This document shows, piece by piece, positions 10,801 through 18,469 of a DNA stretch of 26,590 nucleotides. Source of the DNA: a virus; IMG/VR virus record IMGVR_UViG_3300020451_000253, positions 1-26,590 of that record. One strand, given 5' to 3'. Numbering within the stretch: the stretch's first letter is position 1; each line of letters opens with the position of its first letter. The notes beneath the pieces were generated by a model. The model had not been told where the DNA came from and did not search any database. It worked only from the letters and a program-made list of their open reading frames with translations. The translations under genes were made by a program, and so were the position numbers.

Positions 10801-13800
10801 TCTTTGCTGGTATTACTACTAGAGTAGATTACACTGTGTCTGGAGCGGATTATACACCGTCTGTAGGTATCATGACAATGAGTATTGGAGTTCATGATTT
10901 AGAGGCTGGACAAAGTATTAAGTTTAGAGATAGTTCACTTGGATTTACATGTACTGCTGACCAAAACACTGTAACTAAGTACTATCCTAGATCAAAAGAT
11001 CCTACTTACAACACCGCTGTACCTATTGTTAGTATTGCTGGAACAACCATCACAGTCAATGCTGGTATCACAACCATAGTTCCATATAACATAAGGTTTG
11101 CAGATTACACACCAGCGTTGGGTATCATGACTGTTTCTCTTGACAGACTACATGGTTTCCAAGCTGGAGAAACTATCAAGTTCAAAGCTGGAGCTCTTGG
11201 ATTTAGATGTGAACAAGACGGTTTCCAATCTAGTCACTTCTATCCAAGACCACAAGACCCTTACTACGATAAACCAGTAAGTATTGTTAGTTGTGCTGGT
11301 ACAATATTCACTGTTGATGTTGGAGCTACTGGTGGAGCAAACATCTATACATTCATACCTAATCAGGGTGTGGCGGTTGGTGGTGTTCTTGCTGGTGGTG
11401 ATTATCCATATACTTTAGTTGGTGTTGGAACTGATGCGGTCATTACTGGTGGTGGAGACTATGGCCCATACTGGTATCAGTCATCAGTTGCAAATGCTAT
11501 AGAAAGACCAACTCAATTGGTTCAAATTGCAGAAGGTTCTTTGAACTTCAAGTGTGCTAAAGATAACTATGCAACTGTTCATGCGTATCCTCGTAAGACA
11601 GACCCAGCGTATAATACAAATCTAGGAATCGTTTCTGCAACTACAGATACCTTTGAGGTAAGAGTTGGGCCTTCTACAATACAGGAACGTTCTATATCAA
11701 CATCCACATACAATGCTGGTACAGGTGAACTTGTACTTAACGTGGGTGCTGGACACTCTTATTACGATCACTCAGCTCATACAATTTCGACGGCGACGTA
11801 TAATGCTAGTACTGGTGTACTAGAACCAACCATTGCAAATCATGGTTTCGTTGCTGGTGAGTATGTCAAGTTTGACTTAGAATCAATTTCATTCAAATGT
11901 GATCTAGATGGATATACTGCAACTAAGGCATACCCAAGATATTCTGATCCATTCTTGAATGAGTGGCTACCAATCTATCATGTCGGTGTAAATACATTCT
12001 CTGTAAATGTTGGTGTATCTACCATTGTAAATGCACACTGGTTCCAGAGTGCAACTACTGGTGGTCTTAAGAAAGCTAGAGACACTGTTGGTATCAATAC
12101 TGCATCTATAAGATTCACATGTGCTAGAGATAATTTTGCAACAGAACACGCATATCCTCGTCCTGATGATCCTATCGGTGGTAATGTATCAGTCGGTATT
12201 GGTTCTACATCTGCTGACACTATAACAATCAATGTTGGCGTGTCAACAATAGTTAACTACGGTATTACTACTGCAGCCTATACTGCAACTACAGGTATCA
12301 TGACCGTGTTCTCCAATGTACACGGATTTAATGGTGCGTTACCTAAGAGTGTCACTTTTGCAACTTATGATGCTGGATCTGGTATTATGACATGTACAGT
12401 TGCTGGACATGGAATGGTGACTGGTAATAGAGTTCAGTTTGCAAGAGATTCCATAAGATTTAGATGCTTTATGGATAAACGGAAGACTATTAAGAGTTAT
12501 CCAAGAGCTAAAGATCCAGCAGATCAAAAGTGGTTATCAGTCACAACTGTTGACCTTGATAAGTTCTCTGTAAACGTTGGAACTTCACCTCTAGTTTACC
12601 ACAGTCCCACAAGTGGATCTTTTGATCCGTTTACTGGTTTGATGACTGTGGACATTGGATCTCATACACTTAAGAAAGGAACTTCTGTAAAACTTAAGAC
12701 TAGAGGATTCAAATTTACCTGTGCTTTAGATAATCATGCGACAAATCACTTCTACCCAAGGGCAAGCGGTATATCTGGCCCAGACCCTGCTTACAATACT
12801 GCTGTTAAAATTACTTCTACAACAGATACTACAATTACTCTGGATGTAGGAAAATCATCTAATCAATCAGAACATATTTTTGTTTCTGCATCTGCTGACT
12901 CTGTTATCAGTGGTGGTAATTATATTCACACATTTGAGAACGCAGATCTTAATGGAATGTTAATTGCTAGAGACACTATTGGTCTTGCAACAGATTCATA
13001 TACATGGAGATGTTCTCAGGACAACTATGCCACTGATCACACATATCCAAGAACAACTGATCCTATACACAATGTGGAAGTTGGTGTTGTTACTTCTACG
13101 ACAGATACATTCACAATTAACGTAGGTATCACATCTAGAGTCAAGTTCAATGTAACTAATGCAACTTATGACGCAAACAGTGGATTAGCAACAATAACCA
13201 CTGATACCTCACACGGATTATCAACTACGACTAGTGTTGGTTTAGCAACAGGCGGATTGGTTTATGCTTGTTCTATGGATCAATATGCAACAGAACATCC
13301 ATATCCTCGTACGACTGACCCTGCACATAACGCTGCATTATATCCAACTGCCGTAACATCTAACAATGTGACTTTGAATGTTGGTGTTTCTACAAGAGTA
13401 GAATACAATATCAATCATGCGGATTATAATGAATCTATTGGTATTATGACTGCCTTCTTACCAGCAGTTCATGGAATCACAACCGCAGCTGGTGTTGGTA
13501 GAAATATTAAATTGAAAACTGAGTCTATCTTATTCTCATGTTCTCAGGATAACTATGCTACAAAACAATTCTATCCAAAAGGAGGAGATCCTTATTACAA
13601 TGGATCATTAATTACTAGAGTTCTCAGTAATACTCAAATTGAAACTCAAGTAGGCCCATCTACCACACCTAGTTTCTACAACTCTGGTGGTAAGATTCAA
13701 GGTGTCATACTTGCACCTAGACTTAGAAATAACTCTCCTAGTGGTGAAGACTTTGCTTCTGGTGGTACATTTATTGATAAGATAATTGATAGTAAAACTT

Positions 13801-16800
13801 ATGTTGTAAATGTTGGTATTTCAACTGTTGATCACAACTATGCTAGGGCTGGTATCTCACAACAAGGTAAGAGAATTTCATCTTCTATCGAAAAGGGATA
13901 CTCTGGATTCAATGTTATTGAAAAATTAGATGCTGGAAAATTCAGAGTTGATGCTGGGGTTACAACACAAAGATCTCTATTTAAGAGAGGTGGTAGAATT
14001 GATAAACCAGTTTTCGTTGATATTGCACCTCCAGATCCATACTTTAATAGAAAGCTAGAATACGTTTCTGGTTCTACTGGTCTTGGAACAGATGCGGTGG
14101 TTGATTTCCGTATCAATGTTGATGGTAATATTGCTGAATATAACCTCACAGAAGAAGGAACTGCTTATAAGAACGAAGAAGTCCTAACTGTTTCTGGTAT
14201 TGCCACCGACCCAAGAGTAGGTGTTCTTACAGAATTCCAATTAACAGTTCAAGAATTAGAGAATGATACTTTCTCTGGATTCTATCCAGGCCAGTTCATT
14301 CTGTTTGATGATATATCACAGTTCTTCAATGACAAACGTAAGAAATTTACTCTATCAGTTACAACTGCTGGTGTTACCGAAATCTTAAGTCTTAAGACTT
14401 TGCCTGGTAGTGATATGGATATTACTAATAATATCTTTATCTACGTCAATGATATTTTACAGACTCCACAATCCTCTTATACATTTAAGGGTAGTAGAGT
14501 TATCTTTAGTGAGGCACCAAAGGCAAACTCTAAGTGTTCTGTATTCTACTTTAGAGGATCTAAGAGAGATGTTGAAACTGTAGAACCAGTAGCATCAGTT
14601 AAACAGGGTGACATTGTTAGAATCAAAGAAAATAGAAATGATCCTCTAGACAGAGATCAATTTGAAAGAACAACTAAGAGAATTATTGCTTCTGATGTTT
14701 TAGAAACATTCACTTACAATAGTATTGGTATTGATACTGCTGCTGATGCAGAGAGACCTTTATCATGGGAGAAACAGAGGCAAGACCAAATTCTTTCTGG
14801 TATTCTAATATCTAAATCTAGACCAGCTTTGAAGAGTAGAGTTCTACCAACCACAAGACTTATTAAGAATGTTGGTGATTTGGATGATAGTTTCTATGTA
14901 AACAATGCGTTCCCAGTATTCAACGCTATAGACAAGTTAATACAGTCTGAAAGAAATGTCACAATATTTGAAGATGTAAATGTAGAGCCTGGAATTGTTA
15001 CTTCTCTTGTTTCTACATCATCAAGTATATCATCACTTACAATTGGATTTGGTGGAACTGGATATGCTAATCTTTCTAATCCAACTGTTGCTATCTCATC
15101 ATCTCTAATAGAACGTGAAGATCCAATCTCTGCGTGGAAGTTTGATGCGATTACTGGTATTACTTCAGCTGTAGAATTCAAAGCAATATCCAAAGAAGCT
15201 CCATATGTTGCTGTTGGTACAAGTAGTTTCTACATGAATACTAAGAGTGGTACATTCTGGGAGAGAGGTAGAATTGGATTTGGTGGAACTGTCACATTCA
15301 ATGGTGTTGGCGTAGGTAATACTGTCTTCAGTCCTGATGTATACGTCATGGCGGTTGGTGATTATGGATCTATAGCAAGAGCAGTTGCGATTGGTAATAG
15401 TATCAGTGCATTTACTCCTCTAGCACTACTAGAACAAAGACAAATCCCTGCTATTGCTCAGATAAGTACATTCCCAAGTACATACACTGGTAATTTCAAG
15501 AGTGTTGTTTGGGAGGGAACTAGAGATACTTGGGTTGCAGTTGGTGCTGCTGGATCTATATTCACCGCTGTGGGTATGACAACTGATTCTGCATACAGTC
15601 AGTTCTCAGGAACACTACAGACTCTAAATGCAGTATGCTATGGACAGTCAGAATACATCGCTGTAGGTAACGGTGGTGTTATTCTTGCATCTAACGATGG
15701 AACAGCATGGGGTGATAAAGTAAGTAATACTGCTAACGACTTAAATGATATCATATATGATGGTAACAGATTCATTGTTGTTGGTGATAGTGGTACGATT
15801 GGTATTTCAACCAATAAGAACTTCTGGCAACCTTGGAGTCAACAGTTACCAGCTGGAACACAACACCCTGCTACATTTGACTTTGCTAAGATCAAGTTCT
15901 TTGATAATATCTACGTTGGAATTAGTACAGTGGGTCAACTATACTATTCATTCGATCTTGCGAACTGGAATTTAAGAACTGTAAGTCATTCTGAAGAAAT
16001 TCGTGATCTTGTTCAAACACCTTATGGTAATTTTGCAAGTAATAGAGTTATTACAGTTGGATCAGGAACAACTACTTTCTATGCAGACCCAGTAGTTAAC
16101 AGGGCAACTGCAACTGCATCTGCAACTGCTGGAGTTATCACATCAGTCACCATTACTAATGGTGGATTTGGATATAGAGTTGGTAGTAGTCCTCCAGTTA
16201 TTGTAGAATCAGATAAAACTAAGAGTGAAGAAATATTCTCAATCGATGCAAAAGGCGACTTTGGCGATATTGTAGGAATAAATACATGGCTACCAGGCTC
16301 TGCTAACGTATTACCTAGACTGGCATTTACACTCAAGTCTCAGTACAACGATAACACTAACTTAGGTTATGGTTATTCTTCACTAAATGATCTTGGAGTT
16401 AACTTTAGTGGATTATCACAGGGTGATTATTTCACAATCTATGATAGTTCTTTGGTTGTAGGGCATGCACTTACAGGTATAACAACCTCAAGTGGTTCAA
16501 ATCAACCTGTCGGTATGGTAACTTCTGGTGATTATCTTGGTGGTGTATTCAGAGTTGAACAAATCACAACAGGTGATGCCGTTTCTGGATTAGTTACAGT
16601 CACATGTGCTTTCCAGCCAGGACCTACTCCTTACGGTAATAACACAATTCAAGTTGGTGTTGCTACAACAGCAACCACTGACACATTCTGGGGTAAATAT
16701 AGTTGGGGACAAATCTTCGGTTATCAAAATCGTGGTGCTGGCAATCCAACAAGTTTCCTCGTCAATACTATGAACGGTAATGTAGGATTATCCACAGCTG

Positions 16801-16832
16801 CTGTGGTGTCCAGAAATAAACCAATGACTTAA
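7842..16832 (+). CDS. Giant repeat virion protein with YPR array and propeller-like end, 2996 aa
   Basis: Likely a baseplate-peripheral or fibre protein. Residues 1-330 hold GGxGY-type repeats (first at residue 31) and a QTP module at 208-219. Residues about 320-740 hold HGxxxGDxV-type modules. Residues about 745-1930 form an array of 12 units centred on CxxDxxxTxHxYPRxxDP. Residues about 2150-2400 form a nonrepetitive block with a second QTP module (from 2199) that resembles conserved segments of other marine phage structural proteins. Residues about 2455-2747 carry six or seven AVGxxGxI/W repeats like a beta-propeller. A last GGFGY module follows. No signal peptide, membrane segment or catalytic motif is evident. 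It lies between the fibre-like gene and gp8, so a late-expressed tail part is likely. The start at 7842 is supported by the AGAGGA site. The exact function is unknown, and I recognise no named family for the YPR array. Confidence 0.85.
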   Translation: MSTRVTPGSGALLRPSFNSVYGVYQIEVLDGGTGYAATDPPKITIEGTTTPATEGVFFPVISGVGTISEIIIFNTGVGYYPVFSTTTNSQVVVERGAFGTLSTSHGVGLSSVFTGDYNIIDDNIFFTDAPYGQAGPIGLKTSSSFSGRLFSRKLDPFDTADKNVILDDIALEFTGVAGTQFTVSENLGVVTSLYNNVNTGVDISNNPFILINNVVQTPGLDFEVVDSSENKLNFLSGVPRAGRINKVGLQSGSGYYLPIKAAARVGVGTTGSLEFIQIEGKGQGYRAIPEITVRSSQGYGASLSATLGTSSGSAVAISTADYNHIAGICTFTTSSPHGFVENDRVRITGAGFTFTPVSALRNINTFGYNYITGITTIGVTGGHYLGTATNQSRSLLIKQVQVTEGISTFTFREDAYPVVEIIDNLNVLVDCGVSTQPLAYVSGGLVQAGVDTAIMEGRNVIGFDVLSGHTANTFRAFVGISTFEHNYVSGGVVNRAEAGIITSFSIVEGGTGFYKPKTIQYLEQTPINGITTVTAHGAQDGTSINISQIDFESFSGVATITAASAHGLTTSNVVKLSNIVFDTSIGSKTFPSDSQKYFGVTGIVSATNFTVNIGMAVTTTGVHTATAGVGSFIPFEGHELETDDFVNVTGVAVTFTSAPAVQVGHVEYDETSGIATVTTRKNHNLTEDDCVILSGIAFTCDYDPALGVSSALYDNVTGVLTVTTAAPHGYKVGKDVILTGLAFTCALDNGAKDHYYPRSRSTAYDTSIPITGYAGTGLSMDVGISRVKNQYIHRFEEAVAGAIIYGGDYPHQFLRSVDEPLLTGGPYLHGFYSATATSTFAGGDYAHTYVSSDEKTIKIGGDYAHQFVSADTNAVQIVGGSQITPTDADYTPSTGSLLLTLNGHGLTGPSQHSLTTANYNPIVGILTITVPSHGFSNGDMVRIADNSIGWKCSLDQFTSTKYYPRSTDPLSNNWVPISNKTTDTFEVFAGITTRVDYTVSGADYTPSVGIMTMSIGVHDLEAGQSIKFRDSSLGFTCTADQNTVTKYYPRSKDPTYNTAVPIVSIAGTTITVNAGITTIVPYNIRFADYTPALGIMTVSLDRLHGFQAGETIKFKAGALGFRCEQDGFQSSHFYPRPQDPYYDKPVSIVSCAGTIFTVDVGATGGANIYTFIPNQGVAVGGVLAGGDYPYTLVGVGTDAVITGGGDYGPYWYQSSVANAIERPTQLVQIAEGSLNFKCAKDNYATVHAYPRKTDPAYNTNLGIVSATTDTFEVRVGPSTIQERSISTSTYNAGTGELVLNVGAGHSYYDHSAHTISTATYNASTGVLEPTIANHGFVAGEYVKFDLESISFKCDLDGYTATKAYPRYSDPFLNEWLPIYHVGVNTFSVNVGVSTIVNAHWFQSATTGGLKKARDTVGINTASIRFTCARDNFATEHAYPRPDDPIGGNVSVGIGSTSADTITINVGVSTIVNYGITTAAYTATTGIMTVFSNVHGFNGALPKSVTFATYDAGSGIMTCTVAGHGMVTGNRVQFARDSIRFRCFMDKRKTIKSYPRAKDPADQKWLSVTTVDLDKFSVNVGTSPLVYHSPTSGSFDPFTGLMTVDIGSHTLKKGTSVKLKTRGFKFTCALDNHATNHFYPRASGISGPDPAYNTAVKITSTTDTTITLDVGKSSNQSEHIFVSASADSVISGGNYIHTFENADLNGMLIARDTIGLATDSYTWRCSQDNYATDHTYPRTTDPIHNVEVGVVTSTTDTFTINVGITSRVKFNVTNATYDANSGLATITTDTSHGLSTTTSVGLATGGLVYACSMDQYATEHPYPRTTDPAHNAALYPTAVTSNNVTLNVGVSTRVEYNINHADYNESIGIMTAFLPAVHGITTAAGVGRNIKLKTESILFSCSQDNYATKQFYPKGGDPYYNGSLITRVLSNTQIETQVGPSTTPSFYNSGGKIQGVILAPRLRNNSPSGEDFASGGTFIDKIIDSKTYVVNVGISTVDHNYARAGISQQGKRISSSIEKGYSGFNVIEKLDAGKFRVDAGVTTQRSLFKRGGRIDKPVFVDIAPPDPYFNRKLEYVSGSTGLGTDAVVDFRINVDGNIAEYNLTEEGTAYKNEEVLTVSGIATDPRVGVLTEFQLTVQELENDTFSGFYPGQFILFDDISQFFNDKRKKFTLSVTTAGVTEILSLKTLPGSDMDITNNIFIYVNDILQTPQSSYTFKGSRVIFSEAPKANSKCSVFYFRGSKRDVETVEPVASVKQGDIVRIKENRNDPLDRDQFERTTKRIIASDVLETFTYNSIGIDTAADAERPLSWEKQRQDQILSGILISKSRPALKSRVLPTTRLIKNVGDLDDSFYVNNAFPVFNAIDKLIQSERNVTIFEDVNVEPGIVTSLVSTSSSISSLTIGFGGTGYANLSNPTVAISSSLIEREDPISAWKFDAITGITSAVEFKAISKEAPYVAVGTSSFYMNTKSGTFWERGRIGFGGTVTFNGVGVGNTVFSPDVYVMAVGDYGSIARAVAIGNSISAFTPLALLEQRQIPAIAQISTFPSTYTGNFKSVVWEGTRDTWVAVGAAGSIFTAVGMTTDSAYSQFSGTLQTLNAVCYGQSEYIAVGNGGVILASNDGTAWGDKVSNTANDLNDIIYDGNRFIVVGDSGTIGISTNKNFWQPWSQQLPAGTQHPATFDFAKIKFFDNIYVGISTVGQLYYSFDLANWNLRTVSHSEEIRDLVQTPYGNFASNRVITVGSGTTTFYADPVVNRATATASATAGVITSVTITNGGFGYRVGSSPPVIVESDKTKSEEIFSIDAKGDFGDIVGINTWLPGSANVLPRLAFTLKSQYNDNTNLGYGYSSLNDLGVNFSGLSQGDYFTIYDSSLVVGHALTGITTSSGSNQPVGMVTSGDYLGGVFRVEQITTGDAVSGLVTVTCAFQPGPTPYGNNTIQVGVATTATTDTFWGKYSWGQIFGYQNRGAGNPTSFLVNTMNGNVGLSTAAVVSRNKPMT
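10050..13660 (+). repeat. 12-unit protein-coding repeat array (CxxDxxxTxHxYPRxxDP)
   Basis: The Cys codon of each unit begins at 10074, 10695, 10950, 11208, 11553, 11898, 12120, 12465, 12720, 13011, 13269 and 13539. Spacings in codons are 207, 85, 86, 115, 115, 74, 115, 85, 97, 86 and 90. Eleven units have YPR and the last has YPK. Around the core each unit has SxxFxC before it and a TFxVNVGxST strand after it. Many units also carry a YxxxTGIMTV plus HGFxxGxxV segment. The 115-codon spacings look like the 85-codon unit plus one extra YxxxTGxxTxxxHG block. Copies are clearly diverged at DNA level, so the expansion is old and kept by selection. Confidence 0.9.
10250..10445 (+). repeat. GGDY[AP]H short repeats between array units 1 and 2
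   Basis: Three copies of GGDY[AP]H occur at about 10257, 10366 and 10420, with a GGPYLHGF variant at about 10312. They are 18 to 20 codons apart and are followed by an aromatic or hydrophobic strand and an acidic stretch. Relatives recur later in the array (GGDYPYTL near 11395, GGGDYGPYW near 11450, GGNYIHTF near 12912). They fill the unusually long 207-codon gap between the first two YPR units. Confidence 0.7.
15204..16082 (+). other. Beta-propeller-like domain near the C-terminus of the 2996-aa protein
   Basis: Residues about 2455-2747 contain blade-like repeats with the pattern [YF][IV]xVGxxGxI followed by a Trp-containing turn. They are seen at nt about 15204 (YVAVGTS), 15345 (MAVGDYGSI), 15528 (WVAVGAAGSI), 15654 (YIAVGNGGVI with SNDGTAW), 15771 (FIVVGDSGTI with FWQPW), 15910 (IYVGISTVGQL with ANW) and 16045 (VITVGSG). 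This resembles BNR/sialidase or Ycf48-like propellers. Six or seven blades are possible. The sialidase Asp-box is only partly present, so a structural or glycan-binding role fits better than catalysis. Confidence 0.6.
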
Positions 16833-16834
16833 CC

Positions 16835-16842
16835 CCTAAATA
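16835..16842 (+). promoter_or_regulatory. Late promoter box CCTAAATA upstream of gp8
   Basis: The CTAAATA form of the late box, described for T4-like cyanophages, lies 2 bases after the TAA of the 2996-residue gene and 33 bases before the gp8 ATG. It is followed by ACAAAAAGACT, almost the same as the sequence after the 6781 box. No other promoter is seen before the DUF4815-type gene, so gp8 and that gene probably share this start. Confidence 0.75.
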
Positions 16843-16867
16843 AAACAAAAAGACTAGTTTTTTTAAA

Positions 16868-18463
16868 ATGCCTGCTATAATATCCGAACAGTTTAGAATT
16901 TTAAATGCCGAAACCTTTGTTAAAAGTTTTGTCGGAGTCGGATCAACTGTTAACAAATACTACGCTTTTATGGGATTACCTAATTCCATAGAATCAAAGG
17001 CAGGCGGTACTGCCACATGGCCAACCGATACCCCATCACCCCTAGACGGATTTGAGGAAGAGTATTCTATCAAAGAGTCTATCATTGCTATGAAGAAAGT
17101 TACTGACAAGGATGTTCGCAGACTTGTTAGAAAGGTGTCATGGGTTGCTGGTACTACCTATGAGATGTACAGACATGACTATAATATTTACAATTTAACA
17201 CCAATTACTTCACAAGGTAGTTTGTACGATTCAAATTACTACATAGTAAATGAAGACTTGAAAGTTTACATTTGTCTCCAAAATGGATCAGACCCTGAGA
17301 ACCCCAAGGGTAGGCCTTCATATGACCAACCCACATTTGTTGACCTTGAGCCAAGAGCAGCTGGCACTAGTGGCGATGGTTACGTTTGGAAATATCTTTA
17401 TACGATTAAACCATCCGAAATCATTAAATTTGACTCTATTGAATACATACCAGTGCCCGAAGACTGGGGCAAACAAGGCGAGACTGTTGCAACAAAGGCT
17501 AATGCTATAGATGGAAAAATCGAAGTTGTTGTTGTTAATGATAGAGGCTCTAACTATCAACCGATCTCTACATCTTTTGCCAATGTTCCAATTCTCGGAG
17601 ATGGATCAGGAGGAAAGGCTACAATTACGATTGATTCTTTCGGAAAGGTTTCTGAAGTATTTGTTACTGACGGAGGAGAAGGATATACCCACGGATCCAT
17701 ACAGTTCTTCCCAGGCGCTCCTGGCAGTGAGTCTGGCGGTGTTCTTGCTAACCTTACCAATACTGGAATAGGAACTACATCTATTTCTAGTTTTAGTGTT
17801 ATCATTCCACCTAAAGGAGGACATGGATATGACATCTACAGAGAGTTAGGTGCATACAGAGCATTATTATATTCCAGATTTGAAACATTAGAAACTAACC
17901 CTGACATCATTGAAGGTAATGATTTTGCTAGGGTTGGACTTATAAAAAATCCCACTGTATTTGGTAGTAACACAGAATTACTAGACACTGCTATGGTCAG
18001 TGGTTTAAAAGCATTGAAATTAAGTGGAGTTACCACAGCAACAACTTATGCTGTTGACTCTGAGATCACTCAAACAGTTGGTGTAGGATCAACTGCGATA
18101 GGTTATGTAGCGTCATGGGACAAAGTTACTGGAGTATTAAAGTATTATCAACCAATGGGTCTTGCTTCAAGTGAAACTGGATATAAGATAATTCCATTTA
18201 CTTCAAACCCTGATACTGGATACGGAGTTACTATCCAAGGTTCATCTGTAACTGGTTCTTTATTGTCTGTTGATACCAATTATAACGGTGTCAGTACCTC
18301 AATAAATAATAAGACATACCAACTTGGTATGAGTTTTAGTGCTGGTATTTCATCTGCTGAGTTCAATACTAAATCTGGTGAAATAATTTACATCGATAAC
18401 AGGACTGCGATTCCTAGATCCGCAAGTCAAAAGGAAGACATTAAAATAGTGCTGGAGTTCTAA
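16868..18463 (+). CDS. 8: Baseplate wedge protein gp8, enlarged form (531 aa)
   Basis: In T4, gp8 is a dimeric baseplate wedge subunit that binds gp10, gp7 and gp6. Two diagnostic segments match T4 gp8: GDGYVWKYLYTI at residues 169-180 (T4 GDGYVWEYLFEI), followed by an EYIPVP segment, and SGEIIYIDNR at 503-512 near a C-terminal KEDIKIVLEF (T4 SGEMIYMENR, EEINILFTF). T4 gp8 has 334 residues, so this one is about 200 longer. At least part of the excess is a GGxGY-type insertion at about residues 219-310. The ATG at 16868 gives the N-terminus MPAIISEQFRILNAETF; no Shine-Dalgarno site is seen in the T-rich leader. The next gene starts 6 bases after the stop. Identification is firm from the two motifs, length and neighbours. 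Confidence 0.9.
   Translation: MPAIISEQFRILNAETFVKSFVGVGSTVNKYYAFMGLPNSIESKAGGTATWPTDTPSPLDGFEEEYSIKESIIAMKKVTDKDVRRLVRKVSWVAGTTYEMYRHDYNIYNLTPITSQGSLYDSNYYIVNEDLKVYICLQNGSDPENPKGRPSYDQPTFVDLEPRAAGTSGDGYVWKYLYTIKPSEIIKFDSIEYIPVPEDWGKQGETVATKANAIDGKIEVVVVNDRGSNYQPISTSFANVPILGDGSGGKATITIDSFGKVSEVFVTDGGEGYTHGSIQFFPGAPGSESGGVLANLTNTGIGTTSISSFSVIIPPKGGHGYDIYRELGAYRALLYSRFETLETNPDIIEGNDFARVGLIKNPTVFGSNTELLDTAMVSGLKALKLSGVTTATTYAVDSEITQTVGVGSTAIGYVASWDKVTGVLKYYQPMGLASSETGYKIIPFTSNPDTGYGVTIQGSSVTGSLLSVDTNYNGVSTSINNKTYQLGMSFSAGISSAEFNTKSGEIIYIDNRTAIPRSASQKEDIKIVLEF
17522..17730 (+). repeat. GGxGY-type beta module inserted in gp8
   Basis: Two successive turns, VVVNDRGSNY (residues 221-230) and VFVTDGGEGY (ending at residue 273), flank a GGKATITID strand. 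This is the same pattern as the repeats in the three neighbouring large proteins. T4 gp8 has nothing obviously similar at this place, between the GDGYVW segment and the C-terminal core. Confidence 0.7.
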
Positions 18464-18469
18464 AAGCAA

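Noticed and set aside
10050-13660. Possible CRISPR or DNA satellite array
   Set aside because: Units are in frame, vary in length by whole codons, are diverged at DNA level but conserved as protein, and have no spacer structure.
16277-16284. AATAAATA inside the 2996-residue gene as a late promoter
   Set aside because: It is one base off the consensus, lies in conserved-looking coding sequence, and has no gene start within a suitable distance.
16847-16864. Inverted repeat AAAAAGACTAGTTTTTTT as a terminator
   Set aside because: The stem is nearly all A-U with a G-U wobble and no GC core, and it lies between a late promoter and the gp8 start, where termination would silence gp8.
18301-18308. 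AATAAATA-like box inside gp8 as a promoter for the DUF4815-type gene
   Set aside because: It is about 165 bases before the next start, far from the 28 to 33 bases seen at the other boxes, and codes for ordinary gp8 residues.
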